Assembly (NCBI GenBank): GCA_023139025.1
Contig: JAGLOH010000170.1
Span: 1-5,251, forward strand
DNA length: 5,251 nucleotides
Direction: 5' to 3'
Source of the DNA: Candidatus Heimdallarchaeota archaeon
Lineage (GTDB): Archaea > Asgardarchaeota > Heimdallarchaeia > Heimdallarchaeales > Heimdallarchaeaceae
Position numbers and translations under genes: made by a program. Of this stretch, positions 1 through 5,251 are shown one piece after another (positions within the stretch are counted from its first letter, which is position 1; each line of letters opens with the position of its first letter). The notes beneath the pieces are model-generated. The model saw only the letters and a list, made by a program, of their open reading frames with translations, was not told where the DNA came from and made no database searches.

Positions 1-137
1 TCAACTACTTTTGCTCTGACTACATCGCCCATTACAACAGTTTGATAACCCAGTTCCTCAGCGAATCTAGCGAATTCGCTCTTACCTGAACCAGGCATTC
101 CAGTAACTCCAATGATTGTTGCTTTGGGTTTAGTCAT
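1..137 (-). CDS. UPF0200 family nucleotide-kinase-like P-loop protein (N-terminal part)
   Basis: Only the first 45 codons are in the window; the gene continues beyond base 1. Reading the minus strand from the ATG at 137 gives a P-loop GMPGSGKS at residues 13-20, followed by MGDVVR at residues 36-41. The combination of this Walker A form and the MGDVVR motif is the signature of archaeal UPF0200 proteins, which are related to adenylate kinase and dephospho-CoA kinase. The family is therefore expected to bind a nucleoside triphosphate and phosphorylate a small substrate, but the substrate cannot be read from this fragment. The gene is transcribed divergently from thpR. As I recall, UPF0200, thpR and cca are often neighbours in archaeal genomes, which supports the assignment. 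The ATG is preceded directly by an in-frame TAA, so no upstream extension is possible. Confidence 0.85.
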   Translation of the reverse strand, partial: MTKPKATIIGVTGMPGSGKSEFARFAEELGYQTVVMGDVVRAKVV

Positions 138-165
138 TTATTTCATTGTGAGAATAATTAAGGCA

Positions 166-173
166 ATTAAAAA
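166..173 (-). promoter_or_regulatory. Possible TATA box for the UPF0200 gene
   Basis: The minus strand reads TTTTTAAT here, about 30 bases upstream of the ATG at 137. Archaeal transcription usually starts about 25 bases downstream of the box, giving a leader of only a few bases. A second AT-rich candidate, TTAATTAT at 154-161, is slightly too close to the start codon. The assignment rests on spacing and base composition only. Confidence 0.35.
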
Positions 174-204
174 TGTTGTTAAAGCAAATTAATTGTAACC
201 TCAT

Positions 205-217
205 CAAAATTTATAAA
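205..217 (+). promoter_or_regulatory. BRE/TATA promoter of the thpR operon (leaderless)
   Basis: TTTATAAA at 210-217 is a near-ideal archaeal TATA box, and the CAAAA just upstream (205-209) resembles the purine-rich BRE contacted by TFB. The box centre is about 28 bases from the ATG at 242, so the predicted transcript begins at or next to that ATG and has essentially no 5' leader. This placement also argues against the longer reading frame that opens at 173, because that start would lie upstream of the promoter. The box should drive both thpR and the downstream CCA-enzyme homologue. Confidence 0.65.
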
Positions 218-241
218 ATGATAGAAAATTGTTATTTGAAA

Positions 242-808
242 ATGGTTCGTGCATTCATATCTATCAACTTTGAAGATGAAAATACCTTGAAAGGTGTACA
301 AGAAATTCAGGATCAAATAAAGAAATCAGGTGCAAATGTAAGACTAGTAAATCCTGAAATCTTGCATATTACCTTGGAATTTCTGGGAGAGATATCAGAA
401 GAACAAGTAACCATCTTATCAGAGATGCTTTCAGAAATAGAATTTGAAAGCCTGAAACTTAAAGTAAAAGGACCTGGTGTGTTACCAAATGAGAAACATA
501 TCAGGGTTGTTTATTGCGAAATAAACGGAGAGGTTGAAAAACTGAAGGAAATTCAAAAGGAAATCAGAAATAAATTAAGAAATAAGGGTTTCAAAGTTGA
601 TTCTAGACCTTTTAAACCTCATTTAACAATAGGAAGAGTGAAATCTCCAAAAAATAAGGACGAATTGATTAAGGTTATAAAGAACCTTTCAGAATATAGC
701 TGCGGAGTTCAAGAGATTAAATCAATCCAACTCAAAAAATCTATATTAAAAACAGAAGGACCAGAATATTCGGTTCTCTACAAAGTAGAAGCATTAGATA
801 AAAGGTGA
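242..808 (+). CDS. thpR: RNA 2',3'-cyclic phosphodiesterase (2'-5' RNA ligase family, ThpR)
   Basis: This 188-residue protein belongs to the 2H phosphoesterase superfamily, which hydrolyses 2',3'-cyclic phosphate ends of RNA to 2'-phosphates; some members also join tRNA halves with 2'-5' bonds in vitro. Both catalytic HxTx motifs are present: HITL at residues 42-45, within HITLEFLG, and HLTI at 127-130, within RPFKPHLTIGRVK. They are separated by about 85 residues as the family requires. The N-terminus MVRAFISINF is the typical first strand. I chose the ATG at 242, not 173, because the family starts here, a TATA box lies at 210-217, and the extra 23 upstream residues have no family match. The length is normal for the family. 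The TGA stop overlaps the ribosome binding site of the next gene, only 4 bases from its ATG, indicating an operon and probably translational coupling. Confidence 0.93.
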   Translation: MVRAFISINFEDENTLKGVQEIQDQIKKSGANVRLVNPEILHITLEFLGEISEEQVTILSEMLSEIEFESLKLKVKGPGVLPNEKHIRVVYCEINGEVEKLKEIQKEIRNKLRNKGFKVDSRPFKPHLTIGRVKSPKNKDELIKVIKNLSEYSCGVQEIKSIQLKKSILKTEGPEYSVLYKVEALDKR

Positions 809-809
809 T
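803..809 (+). promoter_or_regulatory. Shine-Dalgarno site of the CCA-enzyme homologue, overlapping the thpR stop
   Basis: AGGTGAT matches the archaeal anti-Shine-Dalgarno sequence and sits 3-4 bases before the ATG at 813. It contains the thpR TGA stop (806-808), so ribosomes finishing thpR are placed directly on the next start. It contrasts with the apparently leaderless thpR start, a common archaeal arrangement for first and internal operon genes. Confidence 0.7.
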
Positions 810-812
810 TTC

Positions 813-2300
813 ATGAGTAAAAAACCCCCAAAGGATACTTCAAAAGCAATCGAAAAGAAAGTTTTGGAAGTAATTCAAGTCCAATGGGAACAACATGAGA
901 GGGTAAGAGAGATTCTTTCAATCCTCAGAGAAAAAATACAACAGGATTTAGGTTCTTTAGGGTATATTGGAAGAGTTGAAACTCAAGGTTCCTTTGTCAG
1001 AAAAACCTATCTAAGTGAAGATGAGACATTCGATCTAATGCTGATCCTGCAAAGAGCTGATAAGCCAAAGATGCACCAAATTCTAGATGCTTTGGAAAAA
1101 AGATTGAAAAAAGATAGAATAAAAAAGGATCCAATAACAATCACAAAACATACAGGGAAAATCCCCTATCTTAGAATTGTTGCGGGTGATGAACTCATTA
1201 ATCTCTTTGTAGGCTTTGAAGTAATGCCTGGAGAAGAAACAACATCCATTTTTGATTTAATTCCCATGCATTCTCAATATCTGATTACACATATGAAAGA
1301 AGAAGATAGAAATGAAGTCCTTCTATTGAAGAAATTTCTGAAGACTATAGGTGTTTACAGAAATGAAGTAGGTGCAATTGGTTTTAATGGATATCTATGT
1401 GAATTACTCATTTTGTTTTATGGGACATTTCAGAAAACTATTGAAAACATTGGAAAATGGAGACCTAGAACGATTATTGATTTGAAGAAAAACATTGAGA
1501 AATCAGAAGACGTAGATCTTCTAACAAGTGAAATGTTATTGAAATATTATCCTTTGTATGTACCAGACCCTCTAAATCCTAAAGATAATGTGGCAGCTGA
1601 TGTATCTGTTGATCAATTTACTTCATTGATAGCTGCAGCTAATACGTATAGGTTTGAACCAAAAATTAGTTTTTTTGAAGATTTACTCTGTGAGATTCCA
1701 TCATATTCTGACTTTATGCGAAAAATAATCTTTTCAGGAAGACAACTTGTAGTTCTAGCTACTAAGCGAAATTTCCAGGAAACTGAGATTTGTTGGCAAA
1801 AAGCAATATCAATGAAGAATGCTTTTCAGGTGGAATTATCTAACAATAACTACATTTTGGAAAGATCAAAAGCATTTGTCTCCGATGAGTATTATGGCTT
1901 ATTTTTGTCATTGCTGGATTTAAACCCACAGATTTCAATTAGAAAAGAAGGACCTTTAATTACATCAAAGGACTCTCTTAAATTCCTTCAGCAATATACT
2001 AAGCACATTGATGTTGTAGCTGGACCATTTATAGATAATGAGCGCTGGGTAATTCACTTTACAAAGAAAGGTCAGAATGTATTCGAATTTCTTGAAAGCT
2101 TAGTGAAGAAAAATACTTTCATGGTGAATGTTGATTCATTCCTTAAAATTGAAATTAAAGAAAAACTAAATATTTTTGGAGCAGATGAAAAGCTTGGAGA
2201 AATCTATGAAACTGATAGTTCTTTAGCAGAATCTCTCTTTCTATTCATAGAAAGGAAGCCTTTGTGGATATGCAATTTAGAACAAGCTGATCAAATATAA
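813..2300 (+). CDS. cca: Archaeal class I CCA-adding enzyme homologue with degenerate active site
   Basis: The 495-residue product aligns over its N-terminal half with archaeal tRNA nucleotidyltransferases (437 residues in Archaeoglobus fulgidus), which add CCA to tRNA 3' ends. Family signatures are GSFVRKTYL at 59-67, NEVLLLKKFLK at 167-177, GFNGYLCELL at 190-199, RTIID at 219-223, DPLNPKDNVAAD at 252-263 and PFIDNERW at 405-412. Aligned from memory to the A. fulgidus enzyme, with no gaps around each catalytic motif, the catalytic carboxylates E59, D61 and D110 correspond to Thr72, Asp74 and Asn130, so only one of three remains. R129 and T130 become Leu149 and Ile150, and the base-templating R224 becomes Asp258. 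The triphosphate contacts S47, R50, H133, K152 and Y161 are kept as Ser60, Arg63, His153, Lys173 and Tyr182. The frame is intact, so this is not a decayed pseudogene. Homology is secure, but CCA addition is doubtful; an RNA-binding or regulatory role is inferred. It is cotranscribed with thpR. Confidence 0.85.
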   Translation: MSKKPPKDTSKAIEKKVLEVIQVQWEQHERVREILSILREKIQQDLGSLGYIGRVETQGSFVRKTYLSEDETFDLMLILQRADKPKMHQILDALEKRLKKDRIKKDPITITKHTGKIPYLRIVAGDELINLFVGFEVMPGEETTSIFDLIPMHSQYLITHMKEEDRNEVLLLKKFLKTIGVYRNEVGAIGFNGYLCELLILFYGTFQKTIENIGKWRPRTIIDLKKNIEKSEDVDLLTSEMLLKYYPLYVPDPLNPKDNVAADVSVDQFTSLIAAANTYRFEPKISFFEDLLCEIPSYSDFMRKIIFSGRQLVVLATKRNFQETEICWQKAISMKNAFQVELSNNNYILERSKAFVSDEYYGLFLSLLDLNPQISIRKEGPLITSKDSLKFLQQYTKHIDVVAGPFIDNERWVIHFTKKGQNVFEFLESLVKKNTFMVNVDSFLKIEIKEKLNIFGADEKLGEIYETDSSLAESLFLFIERKPLWICNLEQADQI

Positions 2301-2318
2301 AAAAAGAAGAAAGGAAAA
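2299..2318 (-). terminator. Poly-U terminator of the surface-protein gene
   Basis: Directly after the stop of the minus-strand gene the minus strand is an unbroken pyrimidine tract ending in seven T residues (2299-2305). Archaeal RNA polymerase terminates at such T-rich tracts without needing a hairpin. The tract fills the whole gap between the two convergent genes and touches the end of the CCA-enzyme homologue. Confidence 0.5.
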
Positions 2319-3815
2319 TTATTTTTTGAGTTTCTTTCTGTAAATTACCGCAATTAGTGGTGTAATTGCTAATACAACGATTAATAGATCTGATATGCCA
2401 AAACCTAAAGTGAATGTGTTTCCAGTAGTTTCTTGTTGTGTTGGTTCTTCACCTTGAGCTAATAACTTGATAGCATGGACCACAAAATGTCTTTTTCCAT
2501 CTACATCTTTTAGTTCAAAGTAGTTTGGTCCTAGAATAGAGTCATCAGATATTATTGTAGAAATATATACATAATCTCCAACTGCAAAATCCCAATCTCT
2601 TCCAATCGCATCTCCTGTAACTAAGGGTTTGGCTAATTCAACGTGATGATAGTACGATGCATATGTCTCATTTGCTTGACCATCGTTTGATCCACCTACA
2701 TCGATATCAGGAATAGGTTCAGAATAATCTCCAGGAAGGAAACCATCGGAATAACCATCTTCACTGATCATAACAAAATCAGTACCATCTGTATAGTTAA
2801 GCATATCAACTGATTTTCCTAATATAAATGCTAGAAAATCATGAGTTGTAGATAGTATATCATAGATTTTGAAGGAAATGTACAGATTAGTTCCATCATG
2901 GAAAAGTTTCATTTCACCTGTGATATTATTTAATGGATCCCAAGTTCCGTCATTGGCATTCTGAAAGCTTAGAGTAACGTTATATAATGATGCTTCTGAC
3001 CAAACTGCTTCATCAGCAATTCCATCGAAAGTAACAACTCCATCTAGATATGGAGCTTGGTATTCTTCACCTTCTACCCAAAGGAATTGATTACTCACAT
3101 CTGGTGTACCAATTAAAAGTTCGTCTCCATCATCATAGCCTACACTCAATCGAATGTATCTGAATTCTGTTTCTGTGATTGTACCATAGTTTGGACCACC
3201 ATCAGAAGGATAGATATTAATCCAAGCAGTAAATTCAACAGCTATAGCATTTCCATATTCTAGGTGAATATCCTTTCCAGCTACATCTCCAGAACGAATT
3301 TCTTTGGCAAATTCAAAATAAGAACCAGTAGTACTTGTATAAATTGATGTTGCAATTACATCGTTAGTCCCATAATAATCTTCATCAGGCAGAGGAACTG
3401 TTGCTGTTACGTCTTCATCTGGAAAAGCTAAATCAAGATATTCTGGAGAATACGCATTCATATGAACTCCATCATTTTGATCCGATCTTCCGAAGAAGTG
3501 TACATCCATACCCTTAACATGACCCATAGAAGCAGGAATATATGCATAGAAGAATAAGAAACTATCATTATATGCGAATTTGAAATCTACAGTAATAATA
3601 TTTGATGGATTTCCAAATTCAAGGATATCCATAGAACTAAGAACTGGATTAGCCCATTCTGCAGAGTTTCCATCAATTACTATACCATCATCTTGAGTAG
3701 CTATTACGGCAACTGTAGCAGGAATTGTATCTCCTGCATTTGTGTTCAAAAGGCTACTACTCATAATAGATAAACTAAAAATGAATAATAGACCTATAAT
3801 TCTTGTTGTTCTCAA
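2319..3815 (-). CDS. Secreted membrane-anchored protein with two tandem CBM9/DOMON-like domains
   Basis: The product has 498 residues. Residues 1-27 form a signal peptide: basic MRTTR, a hydrophobic core, and a probable cleavage after NTNA. Two related beta-sandwich domains follow, about 44-225 and 259-451. Both open with a DG-x-AxxxW-type motif (IDGNSAEW at 47-54; FDGIADEAVW at 263-272) typical of CBM9/DOMON-like and ethylbenzene-dehydrogenase-type domains, and both contain matching segments such as AKEIRSGDVAGKD (170-182) and AKPLVTGDAIGRD (395-407). A hydrophilic linker rich in E, Q and T (about 455-466) leads to a transmembrane helix (469-492) and the basic tail RKKLKK, so the protein should face outward from the cell membrane. 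Ligand is unknown: carbohydrate, heme or another surface component are all possible. The start is TTG at 3815, the only plausible start downstream of the in-frame stop that preserves the signal peptide; the first ATG is codon 18. Confidence 0.85.
   Translation of the reverse strand: MRTTRIIGLLFIFSLSIMSSSLLNTNAGDTIPATVAVIATQDDGIVIDGNSAEWANPVLSSMDILEFGNPSNIITVDFKFAYNDSFLFFYAYIPASMGHVKGMDVHFFGRSDQNDGVHMNAYSPEYLDLAFPDEDVTATVPLPDEDYYGTNDVIATSIYTSTTGSYFEFAKEIRSGDVAGKDIHLEYGNAIAVEFTAWINIYPSDGGPNYGTITETEFRYIRLSVGYDDGDELLIGTPDVSNQFLWVEGEEYQAPYLDGVVTFDGIADEAVWSEASLYNVTLSFQNANDGTWDPLNNITGEMKLFHDGTNLYISFKIYDILSTTHDFLAFILGKSVDMLNYTDGTDFVMISEDGYSDGFLPGDYSEPIPDIDVGGSNDGQANETYASYYHHVELAKPLVTGDAIGRDWDFAVGDYVYISTIISDDSILGPNYFELKDVDGKRHFVVHAIKLLAQGEEPTQQETTGNTFTLGFGISDLLIVVLAITPLIAVIYRKKLKK
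2321..2337 (+). terminator. T-rich terminator of the thpR operon
   Basis: ATTTTTTGAGTTTCTTT begins about 20 bases after the stop at 2300. A run of six T residues at 2322-2327 followed by further T clusters fits intrinsic archaeal termination. It lies inside the last codons of the convergent surface-protein gene, where its complement encodes the lysine-rich tail. Confidence 0.4.
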
Positions 3816-3823
3816 ATTTATGA

Positions 3824-3829
3824 ACCCCC
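3824..3829 (-). promoter_or_regulatory. Shine-Dalgarno-like site supporting the TTG start at 3815
   Basis: The minus strand reads GGGGGT, one base off the consensus GGAGGT, and is followed by an 8-base spacer to TTG. In this AT-rich intergenic region five consecutive G residues stand out. The site supports TTG as the true start, since no ATG or GTG is available in frame between the upstream stop and codon 18. Confidence 0.55.
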
Positions 3830-3862
3830 ATAAATTAACTTAATATAATGTTGGATTCTTTC

Positions 3863-3870
3863 TTTAAATA
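3863..3870 (-). promoter_or_regulatory. TATA box for the surface-protein gene
   Basis: TATTTAAA on the minus strand is a good archaeal TATA box. A start about 25-27 bases downstream would fall near 3840, giving a leader of about 25 bases that contains the GGGGGT ribosome site. Spacing to both elements is consistent, but no transcript data are available. Confidence 0.5.
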
Positions 3871-3962
3871 GGCTATGTTTGAGGAAATTAGAATAGTGGT
3901 ATTTCGAGAAAAATGAAGCTTCTCTCTAAAACTCTGATAATGTAGAATATGTTTTTTTTACA

Positions 3963-3970
3963 TTTTTATA
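3963..3970 (+). promoter_or_regulatory. TATA box of the metallophosphoesterase gene (leaderless)
   Basis: TTTTTATA ends 23 bases before the ATG at 3994, so the predicted transcription start is at or next to the start codon. No Shine-Dalgarno motif is visible before that ATG, which fits leaderless translation. It is divergent from the surface-protein promoter at 3863-3870, and the region between the two boxes is about 90 bases. Confidence 0.5.
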
Positions 3971-3993
3971 CTGATTTCTGTTTGTGAAATTGT

Positions 3994-4992
3994 ATGAGAA
4001 TTGTTGCTACAGCTGATACTCATTTTGGATTTGAATATGGTAGAACAGCTGTAACAAAAAAAGAATCAATTGAAAGAATGAATCTAGCTTTCGAAAGTAT
4101 TTTGAATGAAGCTATTTCGAAGAAAGCAGATTTGGTGCTACATGGTGGCGATATGTTTAATCGCTCTTCACCAAAAAAAGCAGTTATAAAAAAAGCATAT
4201 GATATAATTCACAAATTCGCAAAAAATGATATTCCTTTAGTTGCAATACCAGGAAATCATGACAAATCCGTTCTTCCTGAATCTCTATTGAATTACTTCA
4301 ATTCTAACATTCATTTTCTGAACAAACTAACACTACTAGATTTATCTGAAGTAACTATTCTCTCATTTCCTTTTGAGGGTAATTCACCAAGAACCATATT
4401 TGAAAAAGTAGCTAAAATAGCGAAAGAGAATCAATCGCAAAAGATTGTTGTTCTATGTCATCAACTCTTTGATGGAGCTTGTTTTGGACCTCATAATCAT
4501 GTTTTTACAAACAAAATAGATACACTTAAAACAGAGAAACTACCCGAAAATGTTCTCCTAGTAATTTCTGGACATATACACAGATTCCAAGAGCTTCAGA
4601 ATGGTAGAGTCTATTATGCTGGATCAACAGAGAGAACAAGTTTCATGGAGATTGTCGAACCTAAAGGATATCTCTTAATAGACATAGAAGATGAGTTTCA
4701 TAAAGTTCAATTCTGTGAAACAGATAGTATTCAAATGGAAGTTCTTGAGATTGATATTAAAAACACAATGATGTTATCATCAGTAATTGAAGAAGAAAAT
4801 ATCAAAATTAATACAAGAACTCTTATTAGATTTATAAACAGAGATCTTTCTAAAAGTGAGATTAAATTTTTGTGGGCAAGGTTTCCAGCTAAAGAATATC
4901 CTCTACTCAGATTTTCACCAAGAAATCCGAAAATTATTTTAAGAAAATTATATGAAAAAAAAAGAAAGATTAATTTTTCAATTTTCTTCTAA
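3994..4992 (+). CDS. SbcD/Mre11-like metallophosphoesterase (DNA repair exonuclease family)
   Basis: The 332-residue protein carries the full calcineurin-like metal-binding set: D8 and H10 (ADTHFG), D53 (GGDMF), N88 and H89 (GNHD), H156 (LCHQ), and H194 and H196 (SGHIH). These correspond in order to the Mn-binding residues of Pyrococcus furiosus Mre11. GSTERTSF at 210-217 is characteristic of the SbcD/Mre11 group (COG0420). Residues from about 225 on resemble a small capping domain, but the protein is shorter than typical Mre11 (about 380-430 residues) and ends in a basic stretch KKKRK near 323-327, so it may lack the C-terminal Rad50-binding part. Asn56 occupies the place of P. furiosus His52, a residue needed for exonuclease activity there. 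No Rad50/SbcC gene is adjacent in the window. The likely role is a nuclease or phosphoesterase acting on nucleic acid; the exact substrate is not determined. Confidence 0.85.
   Translation: MRIVATADTHFGFEYGRTAVTKKESIERMNLAFESILNEAISKKADLVLHGGDMFNRSSPKKAVIKKAYDIIHKFAKNDIPLVAIPGNHDKSVLPESLLNYFNSNIHFLNKLTLLDLSEVTILSFPFEGNSPRTIFEKVAKIAKENQSQKIVVLCHQLFDGACFGPHNHVFTNKIDTLKTEKLPENVLLVISGHIHRFQELQNGRVYYAGSTERTSFMEIVEPKGYLLIDIEDEFHKVQFCETDSIQMEVLEIDIKNTMMLSSVIEEENIKINTRTLIRFINRDLSKSEIKFLWARFPAKEYPLLRFSPRNPKIILRKLYEKKRKINFSIFF
4955..4968 (-). terminator. Poly-U terminator of the beta-helix surface-protein gene
   Basis: Two bases after the TAA stop at 4970-4972 the minus strand reads CTTTC followed by nine consecutive T residues (4955-4963), a strong archaeal intrinsic terminator. 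It is embedded in the opposite-strand lysine codons near the end of the metallophosphoesterase gene. Confidence 0.5.
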
Positions 4993-5251
4993 CAAAAATG
5001 GGAACTACTAAAGCAACCAATAGAATCCAAAAAGTCGAAAAACTTGTTTTGACATAAACAGCTGGATTTTTGAGAGGATAAGGGTCAACTGTGTTGAATG
5101 GACCATCTAGAGGATATTCAGTCCTCCTACCTAGATTATCCCAATAATTTCCTTCAAGTGTTGCTTTATCATACCAAGATGTGTTAAATCCTTCATCAAA
5201 AGCTTGACTCTTACCATTTTTGTTATTTTTTATGAAATCATTATGATGAAT
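4970..5251 (-). CDS. NosD-type right-handed beta-helix surface protein, C-terminal fragment
   Basis: The last 93 codons of a minus-strand gene are present; its start lies beyond base 5251. The visible part begins with IHHNDFIKNN, a parallel beta-helix rung of the NosD/pectate-lyase type, followed by QAFDEGFNTSWYD and EGNYWDN (fragment residues 33-39), then YPLDGPFNTVDPYPL (46-60). This succession (QA-D-G-N-W, GNYWD, DG, VDPYPL) is the usual end of archaeal periplasmic copper-binding/NosD-like repeat proteins, many of which are extracellular and may bind or process polysaccharide. A hydrophobic helix at about 71-87 and the basic tail RRKLKN anchor it in the membrane with the beta-helix outside. 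Its stop lies 23 bases inside the convergent metallophosphoesterase gene. The gene is too short in the window for any activity to be assigned. Confidence 0.8.
   Translation of the reverse strand: MHHNDFIKNNKNGKSQAFDEGFNTSWYDKATLEGNYWDNLGRRTEYPLDGPFNTVDPYPLKNPAVYVKTSFSTFWILLVALVVPIFVRRKLKN
4974..4991 (+). terminator. Possible T-rich terminator of the metallophosphoesterase gene
   Basis: TTTTTCAATTTTCTTCT runs through the last codons of the gene, just before its TAA at 4990-4992. No T-run occurs in the bases after the stop, so termination may happen slightly further on in the convergent gene. The call rests on composition only. Confidence 0.25.

Noticed and set aside
138..146. ATG-AAA-TAA mini-frame just before the UPF0200 start (minus strand)
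   Set aside because: A two-codon frame in AT-rich DNA is expected by chance and there is no ribosome site or conservation evidence.
173..241. N-terminal extension of thpR from the ATG at 173
   Set aside because: The extra 23 residues lack family similarity and the BRE/TATA element lies inside this stretch, downstream of that ATG.
813..2300. CCA-enzyme homologue as a decaying pseudogene
   Set aside because: The frame is full length without stops or frameshifts, has a good ribosome site, and conserves many family motifs; the changes are confined to selected functional positions.
813..2300. CCA-enzyme homologue as a CBASS- or OAS-like signalling nucleotidyltransferase
   Set aside because: Those enzymes also need the carboxylate triad, and the motifs and the thpR neighbour match archaeal class I CCA enzymes specifically.
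3906..3924. Inverted repeat GAGAA/TTCTC with a GAAGCTTC palindrome between the divergent promoters, as an operator
   Set aside because: The arms are only 4-5 bases, it is a single copy, and such palindromes are expected by chance in AT-rich sequence; no regulator is encoded in the window.
3952..3959. Run of eight T residues as a plus-strand terminator
   Set aside because: No plus-strand gene ends upstream of it within the intergenic region; it more likely belongs to the AT-rich promoter of the gene at 3994.

Overview
This AT-rich window looks archaeal. Three things support that. A UPF0200-family P-loop gene, a thpR gene and a class I (archaeal-type) CCA-enzyme gene lie side by side. Promoters are TATA/BRE-like, with boxes about 25 to 30 bases upstream of the likely transcript starts. 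Two genes (at 242 and 3994) appear to be leaderless, while a gene inside the operon (813) and a TTG-started gene (3815, minus) carry Shine-Dalgarno-like motifs. The lineage cannot be fixed from the sequence. An uncultured AT-rich archaeon with many membrane-anchored surface proteins, for example an Asgard-type lineage, would fit, but that is only a guess.

Layout. Positions 1-137 (minus) hold the N-terminus of a UPF0200 nucleotide-kinase-like gene. A divergent promoter region (138-241) separates it from thpR (242-808, plus). The thpR stop overlaps the Shine-Dalgarno motif of a CCA-adding-enzyme homologue (813-2300, plus), so the two form a tight operon. Convergent to it is a surface protein (2319-3815, minus) with a signal peptide, two tandem CBM9/DOMON-like beta-sandwich domains and a C-terminal membrane anchor. 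A second divergent promoter region (3816-3993) leads to an SbcD/Mre11-like metallophosphoesterase (3994-4992, plus). Its 3' end overlaps by 23 bases the 3' end of a convergent NosD-type right-handed beta-helix surface protein (4970-5251, minus, running off the window). No gene-free stretch exceeds 178 bases, and I see no RNA genes, mobile elements or CRISPR.

Functional reading. The left half is an RNA-end metabolism cluster. ThpR is complete in its catalytic motifs. The CCA-enzyme homologue next to it keeps the family fold signatures but has lost two of the three catalytic carboxylates and several nucleotide-recognition residues, so it looks like a pseudoenzyme sitting in the usual cca position. 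This is the most unusual thing in the window. The right half combines two cell-surface proteins with similar C-terminal anchors and an apparently orphan DNA-repair-type nuclease/phosphoesterase.
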